DNA of 64,000 bases from Planctomycetota bacterium. GTDB lineage: Bacteria > Planctomycetota > GCA-002687715. Position 1 is the stretch's first letter. Every line of letters begins with the position of its first letter. A model generated the notes under the pieces. That model made no database searches and had not been told where the DNA came from. It saw nothing but the letters and a program-made list of their open reading frames with translations. Shown piece by piece: positions 53,796-61,595 of the stretch. Both the position numbers and the translations under genes were made by a program. The stretch lies in NCBI GenBank assembly GCA_009691765.1, contig SIAO01000002.1:90415-154414 (forward strand). Direction: 5' to 3'.

Positions 53796-56787
53796 TGACG
53801 CCGCCTTCGCTGCCATCGTCGGCGTCACTGGAATCGCCGGACTTGCCGGTCAATTGCCACCACTTCGCAAACGCGTCGTTTCCATCGCCCGCATCCTGCA
53901 AGAGCCAACGCTGGTTGCTGTCACCGATGACACAGCAACGTTTGAACTCGCACATGCGACAGTTTTCGCCGTCGGCATCTTTGCCGGTGGCCACGCGCGG
54001 TGGTGCGAGGTGAATCTCCATTACAGCTTGCAGCACGCTGATGACATTCTCGAGCACGGGACCAGACTTCGCGTTGTCCACCACTTGCAGGCGCTTGCCA
54101 GTTTCAAGATCGGCGTCGGGATGAATGATGCCGTAGGCGCCTTGCACCGATTCACCTTGCACGGTGGCCTGCGCGTAAATGGCGCCTTGCAGTTTCGTGC
54201 CGCGATCAAGATGCAGCGGCCTCGAACCCAGCTCCATGAGTTTCTTGCCGGTCTTCCAATCGACGAACACGAAGCCGTTTCCGCCACGCACCAACGCGTC
54301 CGCATTGAAGGTGATGGGCACACCAGCCACCGTGACATGCTCCTGCGTTTCCGTTCTCCAGACTTCGGTGACGCCGCAATCCCGCAGCACTTGCAACGCG
54401 CACTTCACCGCGTCCACCACACGCTTTTCCACACCGTCATGCCATGCGCCCGACTTCATCCACGCTGGCATGACGGCTGAACTCTTTTCTTTGGCCACAT
54501 GCTCCAGCGCCTCGCGCACCTGCGGCAACCAGTCTTGCGCTTCAGGAGCTGGCGGTGCTCCGCCCTTGCAATCCTTCAGCACGAGCTCCAAAGCCTTATG
54601 CACCACCAAGCCAAACGCCATGGCTCCAAGTGCCGTCGCTTGCTCCACCGCGTCTTGCGTCGGCTTCAAACCGATGCGCTTCTCAAGAAACGCTTTCCAT
54701 CCGCAAGTGGCGAGCGCCTCGAGGCGAGTCGGTGAGATTCCCTTCGGAGTGCCCTCGGCGGAAGCTACAGCATGCCCTGCCTCTTGCAACTTCGATTGCG
54801 CTGCCGACGAACGCGTTTCCAACCCAAGCCCGTGCCACGGACTGAGAGACTGCACGCCCACATCTGCACCGCTTTGCCCTGCGTCACGCGACAGCGCACT
54901 CTGGGGATCATCGAACATCATGCGCAACCGTGCACGACACACTGCAACCTCCTCACCCAAGAAGTGCTCCGCAGTGAATCGTTGATGTGCAACCGCATCG
55001 CCACGCAAACCGGCCAACTGCACAGCAGCACGTGGAGGCAATGCCCCAAAGCGCTCCAGCGACTGTTCATGACGTGCGCGCGTCACCAAGCGCAAGCGCC
55101 GCGGTTCACTCGCTCCAGGTGCGTCCATCAACCGCACCACCCACGGCGCAGCGGCTTGCTCGCGGCCTTCGTCATCGGCGCAACGCCACGTGAGCGTGCA
55201 GTGCTTGGCGGCGTGCAACAGTTGCACAAACAAGTGCGCGTCTTCCTGAAACGCATCGTCGCCACTGAGCGCGGCGAGGCCAGCCAATCGAACCGCAGCA
55301 CGCGCCACCGCCGGGAACACGACCGCGGGCTGAAGCGTGCGGGGCCAAGTCCCTGCTTCCACTCCCAAGAGAAACATGTGTTCGAAGTGCAACCCACGCG
55401 CGCGAGCTGGGTTCAACAACTGCACGCCGTACCCCTTGCTGCCAATCGTGCCCGCCGCTTGAGTGCGCAATTGCTTGGCGGTCCACGCGCGCCAAGTGCG
55501 CGTACTGCACATGAATTCCGGCGGCAAGGCGTCAAGCAATTGCTGCGCCGTCCCGAGCGACTCCAACGCCGCATCGACAATTGCACCACCCGCAGAGCCT
55601 GTGCTGGTTTGCTGCTGCCACTCCGCGATGGCCAGAGCCAACCAGGCGCTCCACTCCACGCGTGTCATGCGCACTTCCGCCGTCAAGATTTGCAAAGCGT
55701 TCGACGAAAGCGCCGCACGGCTCGCACGCAACACTGGATGATCGGTCTCGCCCTGTTCCAGCAGCGTGGCGACAGCGATGCACGCGCGGTCTTTCGCCGT
55801 GTGACAACCGCGCGGTTGCTGGCCGTGAAAGGGAATGCCAAGTTCGTCGAGTGCCCGCGCAACTTCGGCGCAGCGTTGGTCGTAGTCGCGCATGACAACG
55901 GCAATACGCTCAGGCCGCAGCGCGAGTGCATGGTCTTTGAGCAGCGCACAAATGCGTAGCGCCACTTCATCGGCCTCGGCTCCGAGTTGCGGTGCTGAGA
56001 AAAAACTGAGTTCGGGTTTCGCTGCGACAGCGTTGCCAGTTGCAGCATCAACGTTTTCGAACTGCGTGGCGAACGCAGCCACATGACGCTGCGAATCCGC
56101 CAGCGGCAAAGGCAGCGCGCTGGAATCGAGATGTTCCAGCCACACCGTGGCGCCGCGTTCGTGCAACGCACGCAGCAAGTCCGTTGCGAGACCCGTCGCG
56201 CTCGCGAAACCCACAACATGCACGTTGCCGGGTGCGCACCCGTGAGGCAGCGCGCGCGCATCCGCACGCACGAGCACCGCCGCACGGCGCAACACTTCGT
56301 CTTGAGCTCGTCCGCCATACCCGCTGCGTTCAAGCACCGCGCGCAGCGCCGGAACGAAGCGCGATCCCAATTGCCACTGTTCCGCTGGGACTTGCTCCAG
56401 CGCTTTCAAGACTGCGATCGAGTTCGTGGAACACAGCCCTGCGCTCAACAGATCAGTCACTGCTGCGCTGAATCCGGTTGGCGGGCTGCCCATAAGCGGA
56501 GCAACTGGATCGAAATCGAGGGCCAGAAGCTCGAGGAGCGGCCCCTCTTCAGGCTCCTGCACACCACAGCGGCTCAGCACATCTCGGGCGAAACGCCATA
56601 AAGCGATCACCTCCACCCCAAGCACCGGCCCCCCTGCGGCAATCACACCTTGAAGCTGCTTGCGCAACGGCCCGCTGGCCGCGATAACGAGGGTGAGACC
56701 AAACGAGGAGCGAGCGCACTCAGCCCGAACCTCTTTACTGAGGCGAACTTGGAGCGCCCCACTGTTGGGGCAAGTTTTGATGGGCAT
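53788..56787 (-). CDS. addB: AddB/RexB-like helicase-like nuclease subunit
   Basis: 999 aa. The N-terminal part lacks a Walker A loop (it has A-A-S-G-P-L-R-K-Q), as in RexB-like inactivated helicase domains. The C-terminal nuclease has the L-S-P-T-R-L-E-A-L-A-T-C-G segment, GFVFVDWKTGKKL (PD-(D/E)XK core) and a cysteine set C-R-M-C-E-F-K-R-C-C that, with the earlier LATCGW cysteine, matches the AddB [4Fe-4S] nuclease staple. ATG 56787 is preferred over GTG 56790; GGGAGG lies just upstream. Together with addA it forms a two-gene operon for recombinational repair. Confidence 0.88.
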   Translation of the reverse strand: MPIKTCPNSGALQVRLSKEVRAECARSSFGLTLVIAASGPLRKQLQGVIAAGGPVLGVEVIALWRFARDVLSRCGVQEPEEGPLLELLALDFDPVAPLMGSPPTGFSAAVTDLLSAGLCSTNSIAVLKALEQVPAEQWQLGSRFVPALRAVLERSGYGGRAQDEVLRRAAVLVRADARALPHGCAPGNVHVVGFASATGLATDLLRALHERGATVWLEHLDSSALPLPLADSQRHVAAFATQFENVDAATGNAVAAKPELSFFSAPQLGAEADEVALRICALLKDHALALRPERIAVVMRDYDQRCAEVARALDELGIPFHGQQPRGCHTAKDRACIAVATLLEQGETDHPVLRASRAALSSNALQILTAEVRMTRVEWSAWLALAIAEWQQQTSTGSAGGAIVDAALESLGTAQQLLDALPPEFMCSTRTWRAWTAKQLRTQAAGTIGSKGYGVQLLNPARARGLHFEHMFLLGVEAGTWPRTLQPAVVFPAVARAAVRLAGLAALSGDDAFQEDAHLFVQLLHAAKHCTLTWRCADDEGREQAAAPWVVRLMDAPGASEPRRLRLVTRARHEQSLERFGALPPRAAVQLAGLRGDAVAHQRFTAEHFLGEEVAVCRARLRMMFDDPQSALSRDAGQSGADVGVQSLSPWHGLGLETRSSAAQSKLQEAGHAVASAEGTPKGISPTRLEALATCGWKAFLEKRIGLKPTQDAVEQATALGAMAFGLVVHKALELVLKDCKGGAPPAPEAQDWLPQVREALEHVAKEKSSAVMPAWMKSGAWHDGVEKRVVDAVKCALQVLRDCGVTEVWRTETQEHVTVAGVPITFNADALVRGGNGFVFVDWKTGKKLMELGSRPLHLDRGTKLQGAIYAQATVQGESVQGAYGIIHPDADLETGKRLQVVDNAKSGPVLENVISVLQAVMEIHLAPPRVATGKDADGENCRMCEFKRCCVIGDSNQRWLLQDAGDGNDAFAKWWQLTGKSGDSSDADDGSEGGVND

Positions 56788-56993
56788 CACGCCTCCCTTC
56801 GCACGGTCGCGTGCGCCTGTCTACCACGGCGAAGCGACATTCGAGCCTCCTAAAGTCACACAGCCTTCATTCGGGCGAGCTCTCGGCATTCGGGCTGAAT
56901 CCTGTATTTTCTGCACGGTCCAAGATTTTCTAAAAAGTGCTATCGCTTTGAATCTCGGCTGGTACCATCGTGACGTTCGAGGGCAACCTTGGA

Positions 56994-57149
56994 CAACGCG
57001 CCTAGGGTGCCAGACCACTGGTGCGTCACCAACCGATTCGTCCGCGGGCCAAGTTGGACGTCTCGGTCCCTTCCTCGGGCCTCGTTCCTCGTGAACGGGG
57101 CCCGTTCTATTTGCTGGCGAGGCCCGGAAGACCAAGAGTGGCTGCGTTG
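56994..57149 (+). ncRNA. Candidate structured RNA (156 nt) between addB and the sigma factor
   Basis: Terminal arms CAACGCGCC (56994-57002) and GGC-T-GCGTTG (57140-57149) could close the element. Inside lies a hairpin TGGTG-CGT-CACCA (57019-57031). A long stem pairs GGTC, TTCC and GGGCCTCG (57065-57084) with CGAGGCCC, GGAA and GACC (57118-57133), with two short bulges. Its loop contains the palindrome GAACGGGGCCCGTTC (57093-57107). The overall shape (closing stem, central open region, long distal hairpin) and size recall 6S RNA, but I see no diagnostic sequence, and the strand is assumed. It may instead be part of the sigma-factor leader. The rest of the 530-nt gap (56788-56993 and 57150-57255) shows nothing I can name. 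Confidence 0.3.
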
Positions 57150-57255
57150 GACATGCCCCAATTCGGGCAGTACAATCTCACGTCGCTCAGGTGCGTGGGT
57201 TGGCCCAGCCTGCGACGCTCTTAAGTTTGGGCACATTCGTACACCACCACAGGGA

Positions 57256-57299
57256 GCGGTCTTAAAGACCGGAGCTGCGTATCACAGCCACCGGTCTTT
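57256..57299 (+). promoter_or_regulatory. Mutually exclusive hairpins before the sigma-factor gene
   Basis: AAAGACCGG (57264-57272) pairs perfectly with CCGGTCTTT (57291-57299); the loop has a second stem GCTG/CAGC. The same AAAGACCG also pairs with CGGTCTT (57257-57263), forming a competing 5-bp hairpin. The 3' hairpin ends 18 nt before the ATG. The arrangement could be an attenuator-like leader switch or, as DNA, an operator with three half-sites. CATTAT (57305-57310) lies 7 nt before the ATG and might be a -10. Confidence 0.45.
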
Positions 57300-57317
57300 A
57301 GGCTCATTATCACCGAC

Positions 57318-58649
57318 ATGGCAAAGGGTTCCCAAATCGTGTCTCTCGACGCCACCGACAAACCAGAAGAAGGAAACGAGTTCGAACTTGCGATGCGAGC
57401 CGAACGCGACGCGGGGCAGTTCACCTCTGAACTGGCCAAGCGCAAAGCCAAGCTCGACAACGAGCCCAGCCCAGATGATCCTCTCGGCATCTATCTGAAA
57501 GACGTCGGCAGCCATGAGCTGCTCGAACCTGAACAGGAACACATCCTGCTCGGCGATCTCATCTACTTCCGCAATCTCTGGATCAACGCCTTCTTGCATA
57601 AGGAAGGGGCCCTCAAGGCCGTTTGGGACGATCTCGAGCAGTGGAAGAAGGGCCAGATGGCCGCGCGCTCGCTCGTTCCCGGACCACCGAAACCGAAACC
57701 GGGGCGCGAGGACAGCGAAGACTATGTCGCGAAGTTGCATCGCATCTTCGAACGACACGTGAACCGTCGCCCGCGTCGCCCGTTCCAAATCACTCGCAGC
57801 AACGAAGTCAGCACGCTGCGTTTGTTGCATGTGTTGCTCTACGTCGGTTTGCGCCCTGGTCCGCTGAAGCGCTATCGCGATGCCGCCATCGCCGAGGGCG
57901 TGCGACAGGTGCGCGAAGAAATCCGCCGCTGTCGCGACAGCTTCGTGAACGCCCGCCGCCCTTTGATCGAGCGCAACTTGCGCCTCGTGCTGAGCGTCGC
58001 CCGCAAGTTTGATGGCGGTCCTCTCGCCTACTCCGAGCTCATCCAAGAAGGCAATCTCGGGCTCATTCGCGCCACGGAATCTTTCTCGGCGCGCTTCGGC
58101 GTCCGTTTCAGCACCTATGCCTATCTCTGGATTCGCCAAGCCATCTTGCGCGCCCTTGAAGACAAGTCGCGCACCATTCGCTTGCCTGTGAATGTGACGC
58201 AGAGTTTGCGCAAGGTCGCAAAGCTCGACCCCGAGGCCTACGACAATCCCAGCAGCATCACCGATGATGCCAAGCGCTCGCGCTTGACGGAGATGCTGGC
58301 GAATCCTTCGGTGGCACGCCCTGTGCTGTCGTTGGACTACGGCCCTGAAGACGAGAGCCGCCTCGGCGACCTCGTGGGTGACAAGAACGCAGTGTCACCG
58401 GACAGCCCCATCATCGCCGACGACATCCGCAATCTCGTGCGTCGCAGCTTGTCGATTCTGCCGGACCGGCACCGCTTGGTGCTGCGCCTGCGTTTCGGCA
58501 TTGACTGCCCCATGGCGCATACGCTGGCCGAAATCGGCAAGATGCTCGGCGTCAGCGCTGAACGCATCCGTCAGATCGAAGCCTCGGCCTTCGATCGCTT
58601 GCGCGCCGGGCCGGATGGCGGTTCGCTCGAGGAGATGGTCGCCGACTGA
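57318..58649 (+). CDS. RpoD/SigA-type sigma-70 factor
   Basis: 443 aa. Region 1.2 is DPLGIYLKDVGSHELLEPEQ (about residues 54-73). A linker of about 130 residues follows, including R-N-L-W-I-N-A-F-L-H-K and a basic segment. Region 2 comprises ERNLRLVLSVARKF, Y-S-E-L-I-Q-E-G-N-L-G-L-I-R-A (2.1-2.2) and F-S-T-Y-A-Y-L-W-I-R-Q-A-I-L-R-A (2.3-2.4), ending with R-T-I-R-L-P-V. Region 3 is short and divergent, without the usual G-x-x-P-T-x-x-E motif. Region 4 has L-P-D-R-H-R-L-V-L-R-L-R-F-G-I and the helix-turn-helix TLAEIGKMLGVSAERIRQIE. It may be a primary or an alternative group 2 sigma factor. The leader upstream has unusual secondary structure. Confidence 0.88.
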   Translation: MAKGSQIVSLDATDKPEEGNEFELAMRAERDAGQFTSELAKRKAKLDNEPSPDDPLGIYLKDVGSHELLEPEQEHILLGDLIYFRNLWINAFLHKEGALKAVWDDLEQWKKGQMAARSLVPGPPKPKPGREDSEDYVAKLHRIFERHVNRRPRRPFQITRSNEVSTLRLLHVLLYVGLRPGPLKRYRDAAIAEGVRQVREEIRRCRDSFVNARRPLIERNLRLVLSVARKFDGGPLAYSELIQEGNLGLIRATESFSARFGVRFSTYAYLWIRQAILRALEDKSRTIRLPVNVTQSLRKVAKLDPEAYDNPSSITDDAKRSRLTEMLANPSVARPVLSLDYGPEDESRLGDLVGDKNAVSPDSPIIADDIRNLVRRSLSILPDRHRLVLRLRFGIDCPMAHTLAEIGKMLGVSAERIRQIEASAFDRLRAGPDGGSLEEMVAD

Positions 58650-58668
58650 AGTGCCCGCCCCCCTGTGC

Positions 58669-59571
58669 ATGGCAGAAGACTTCGCAACCCTCGGAACGGA
58701 ATCGCAATCGAACGGCAAACCGTTGGATTTACTGACCACCGAGGAGTTGCTGCGCGCCATCAATGCTGAAGACAAGCTCGTTGCAAACGCAGTCGCTGCG
58801 AGTCTCGCGAGCCTCAGCAAAGTTGTCGATGCAGCCGTACTGCGATTGCGCGCAGGTGGCCGATTGCACTACTTCGGAGCAGGCACTTCAGGCCGACTAG
58901 GCGTGTTGGATGCAAGCGAAGTGCCGCCCACCTTTGGCGTCGATGCGAGTGTCGTGCAAGGGCACATGGCTGGTGGCGCTGACGCACTACGCAATGCCGT
59001 CGAAGGCGCCGAAGATTCCAACGAGTTTGGCCAACGCGATGTCGAGCAAGCGCGCATCGAGGCCAACGATGTGGTGGTGGCGTTATCGGCGAGCGGGCGC
59101 ACGCCCTACGCACTCGGCGTGTTGCAAGCGGCTGCGCAACGCGGAGCTCTCACCGTGGCAATGGTGTGCAACAGCGGCTCCCCCATGGAACGCGTGGCGC
59201 AGCACTGCATCTGCGTGCTGACAGGCCCAGAAATCCTCAGTGGCTCTACACGCATGAAAGCTGGCACGGCGCAAAAGCTGGTGCTGAACATGCTGAGCAC
59301 GGCTCTGATGGTGCGGCTCGGACGCACTCATGGGGCTTTGATGGTGGGCGTGCAAGCCACCAACGAAAAACTTCGCGCCCGCGCCTTGCGCATCGTGCAA
59401 ACCATCAGCGCTGCACCCCAGGCGGATTGCGAAGCCGCGCTCGAGGCTGCCGCAGGTGATGCACGCGTCGCCACTTTGATGGTGAGCCGTAGCCTCGATG
59501 CGCAAGCCGCGAGAAAGCGCTTGGAAGCCTGCGACGGTTCGTTGCGCGCGGCGCTCAATCTGCATGCCTGA
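58669..59571 (+). CDS. murQ: N-acetylmuramic acid 6-phosphate etherase (MurQ)
   Basis: 300 aa. It cleaves the lactyl ether of MurNAc-6-P to GlcNAc-6-P and lactate in peptidoglycan recycling. The family N-terminus (D-L-L-T-T-E-E-L-L-R-A-I-N-A-E-D-K) follows ATG 58669. The SIS-domain core is YFGAGTSGRLGVLDASEVPP (about residues 66-85), then G-A-E-D, V-V-A-L-S-A-S-G-R-T-P-Y and I-L-S-G-S-T-R-M-K-A-G-T-A-Q-K. GTG 58651 is an alternative start. The gene lies 19 nt after the sigma-factor stop, and NagZ, an upstream enzyme of the same pathway, lies 3.3 kb away. Confidence 0.95.
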   Translation: MAEDFATLGTESQSNGKPLDLLTTEELLRAINAEDKLVANAVAASLASLSKVVDAAVLRLRAGGRLHYFGAGTSGRLGVLDASEVPPTFGVDASVVQGHMAGGADALRNAVEGAEDSNEFGQRDVEQARIEANDVVVALSASGRTPYALGVLQAAAQRGALTVAMVCNSGSPMERVAQHCICVLTGPEILSGSTRMKAGTAQKLVLNMLSTALMVRLGRTHGALMVGVQATNEKLRARALRIVQTISAAPQADCEAALEAAAGDARVATLMVSRSLDAQAARKRLEACDGSLRAALNLHA

Positions 59572-59573
59572 AA

Positions 59574-60269
59574 TCAGAGGCTAAGCACGGCTCCCGGAGC
59601 CGCTTCTTCGGGTTCGCATCCACGACGAAAAATGCGCGCACCCTTGATGCCGTGCAATTCGACGCGCTCGCCTTCAATCCAAAGTTGCGCCCCTTCGCGC
59701 AACCCGACCACGGGCGCCGCGTTCATCTCGTGAAATTCGCGGATGCGGTCTTCGCGCGTTTCGCCCATGTGTGTACTGCCTAGATCCACGTCGAGGTAGT
59801 GCGGGTTAATTTGAAAACTCACCAACCCGAGAGCATCGAAAGCTGGTGGCTGCACGATAGGCATGTCGTTGGTGGTCTTGAGTGTGGGGCAAGCCATGTT
59901 GGTGCCCGCGCTGCTGCCCATGTAGCGCATGCCTTCATCGAGCACGCGTTGGCGAATCACTCCCAACACATCGTGAGCATAGAGCGCTGTGAGCAACCGG
60001 AATGTGTTGCCGCCGCCGATGAACAACGCCTGCGCTGTGCGTAGTGCAGCCGCTGGGTCCGCGCACTCGTGCAGAGAGATCAGCTCCAATCCGAGTTCTG
60101 AAAAACGCTGGCGTACCTTGGCTGTGTAGGCATCGTGGTTTTGCACTGCCCAGGGCACAAAGTACACACGCTGCACACCTTCGAAGAAGCACAGCAGGTC
60201 TTCCTCGCAGTGATGCAGATAAGCATGCCCATGGACTTTCGACGATGACACCAAATACAAGCGCTTCAT
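59574..60269 (-). CDS. pepE: Peptidase E (alpha-aspartyl dipeptidase, S51 family)
   Basis: 231 aa, matching PepE length (about 229 in E. coli). It hydrolyses dipeptides with N-terminal Asp in the cytoplasm. The motifs are F-I-G-G-G-N-T-F, the nucleophile serine in YMGSSAGTNMACPT, TTNDMPIV and F-Q-I-N-P-H-Y (His/Asp region). ATG 60269 is chosen over a longer frame to 60824 because homology starts with MKRLYLVSSS and a TATGCT element sits 6 nt upstream. It is convergent with murQ (2 nt between stops) and divergent from the aminotransferase. Confidence 0.92.
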   Translation of the reverse strand: MKRLYLVSSSKVHGHAYLHHCEEDLLCFFEGVQRVYFVPWAVQNHDAYTAKVRQRFSELGLELISLHECADPAAALRTAQALFIGGGNTFRLLTALYAHDVLGVIRQRVLDEGMRYMGSSAGTNMACPTLKTTNDMPIVQPPAFDALGLVSFQINPHYLDVDLGSTHMGETREDRIREFHEMNAAPVVGLREGAQLWIEGERVELHGIKGARIFRRGCEPEEAAPGAVLSL

Positions 60270-60275
60270 GCGCGC

Positions 60276-60281
60276 AGCATA
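60276..60281 (-). promoter_or_regulatory. -10 element TATGCT, 6 nt before ATG 60269
   Basis: Minus strand, spacer GCGCGC, identical to the spacer before the M14 peptidase. Confidence 0.45.
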
Positions 60282-60311
60282 GCCCGGCTGCGGGGCTCTG
60301 GACCCCGCAGG

Positions 60312-60317
60312 TAGACT
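60312..60317 (+). promoter_or_regulatory. -10 element TAGACT, 6 nt before ATG 60324
   Basis: Divergent from the pepE element; the two lie within 42 nt of each other. Confidence 0.42.
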
Positions 60318-60323
60318 GCGCCC

Positions 60324-61496
60324 ATGCGCAAGCACTGGACCCTTGACCCTGAGATCTGTTACCTGAACCACGGGTCTTACGGCGCTTGCCCCAAAGTGGT
60401 GCAAGAACGCCAAACTGCGTTGCGTGCGCAAATGGAAAGCGAGCCCGTGCGCTTCATGGGCCGCGAATTGCCGGGACTGGTGGAAACCGCGCGCGCGCGG
60501 CTGGCGACACTGTTGCACTGCGAGCGCAAAGAACTGGCACTGATTCGCAATGCGACGACGGGTGTGAACGCAGCACTGCTCTCGTTCCCGCTTCACGCCG
60601 GCGACGAAGTGATCGTTACCGACCACGAATACAACGCCTGCCGCAATGCCCTGGATCGCCGCGCTGCGGACACCGGCGCAAGTGTGCGTTTGGTCAAATT
60701 GCCTTTTCCCGTACGCCACGAAGACGACATCGTGGAGTGCATCCTCACTGCCGTGGGCCCACGCACGCGCTTGCTGCTGATCGATCATGTCACCAGCCCG
60801 ACTGCGCTTGTGTTGCCGGTGCATCGTTTAGTGCCGGCGCTGCGCGAAAAAGGCGTCGAATGCATTGTTGATGGCGCGCATGCTCCCGGCATGGTGCCGC
60901 TCGACCTCGAGGCGCTGGGCGCCGCGTTCTACACAGGCAATTGCCACAAATGGCTGTGTGCGCCCAAGGGCACGGCGTTCTTGCGCGTGCGCGAAGATTT
61001 CATCAATCGCGCGCGTCCGCCAGTGACCAGCCACGGCATGAATCAATCCTCCGGTGACAAGAGCCGTTTCTTGCTGGAGTTCGATTGGACCGGCACAGAC
61101 GACTACACCGGTTGGTGCACCTTGCCCACCGCGCTCGATTTCATGGCGGGGCTGGTTCCCGGTGGGATCGACGGGCTCATGGCCGCGAATCGGCAAAAAG
61201 CGATCGCAGCGCGCAAGCTCTTGAACGAAGGCCTTGGTGTCGAACCCGTCGCGCCGGAATCGCTGCTTGGAAGCCTCGCTGCGGTGCGCGTGCCGGATTC
61301 AGACCAAGGTTGCGTGCCAGGCGCTTTCGATGTCGAGCCTTTGGGCGAGCGCTTGTTCACTGAACACAAGATTGAAGTGCCTGTCGTTGTGTTCCCAAAC
61401 GCGCCGCAACGCCTCGTGCGCATCAGTGCGCAGGCCTACAACACCATGAACGATTACGAACGCCTTTCCCGCGCGCTCAAGACCATCTTCGCGTAA
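60324..61496 (+). CDS. Class V aminotransferase, isopenicillin-N-epimerase-like
   Basis: 390 aa, PLP-dependent, fold type I. The N-terminal YLNHGSYGACPKVV is the family start. R-N-A-T-T-G-V-N (phosphate-binding), T-D-H-E-Y-N-A, V-D-G-A-H-A-P-G (Asp that contacts the pyridine N, and His) and the PLP lysine in GNCHKWLCAPKG (about residue 212) are intact. W-T-G-T-D-D-Y-T follows. Family members include isopenicillin-N epimerase, hercynylcysteine lyase and cysteine-desulfurase-like lyases. The reaction here is undetermined. No beta-lactam or ergothioneine genes are nearby. Confidence 0.85.
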   Translation: MRKHWTLDPEICYLNHGSYGACPKVVQERQTALRAQMESEPVRFMGRELPGLVETARARLATLLHCERKELALIRNATTGVNAALLSFPLHAGDEVIVTDHEYNACRNALDRRAADTGASVRLVKLPFPVRHEDDIVECILTAVGPRTRLLLIDHVTSPTALVLPVHRLVPALREKGVECIVDGAHAPGMVPLDLEALGAAFYTGNCHKWLCAPKGTAFLRVREDFINRARPPVTSHGMNQSSGDKSRFLLEFDWTGTDDYTGWCTLPTALDFMAGLVPGGIDGLMAANRQKAIAARKLLNEGLGVEPVAPESLLGSLAAVRVPDSDQGCVPGAFDVEPLGERLFTEHKIEVPVVVFPNAPQRLVRISAQAYNTMNDYERLSRALKTIFA

Positions 61497-61595
61497 AGGG
61501 ACGCTGGGATTCGTAACCGCGAGGATGCGTTGATGCGTGCCAAGCGCAACGCAACCCGCGCCGTCGTTCTCACTTGAGCCGCTCGCAGCGCGGCG

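Noticed and set aside
57154..57169. TGCCC-CAATTC-GGGCA hairpin as a terminator of the candidate RNA
   Set aside because: Only 5 bp and no T-run follows on either strand.
56800..57240. tRNA or tmRNA gene in the largest intergenic gap
   Set aside because: No T-arm GTTCRA-type sequence with flanking acceptor pairing was found on either strand.
57282..58139. 285-aa minus-strand frame antisense to the sigma factor
   Set aside because: It overlaps sigma regions 1.2-2 completely and shows no family features.
49104..61496. Kynurenine pathway made of the tryptophan dioxygenase and the class V aminotransferase as a kynureninase
   Set aside because: The aminotransferase resembles isopenicillin-N-epimerase-type proteins and lies 10 kb away with its own promoter element; no formamidase is present.
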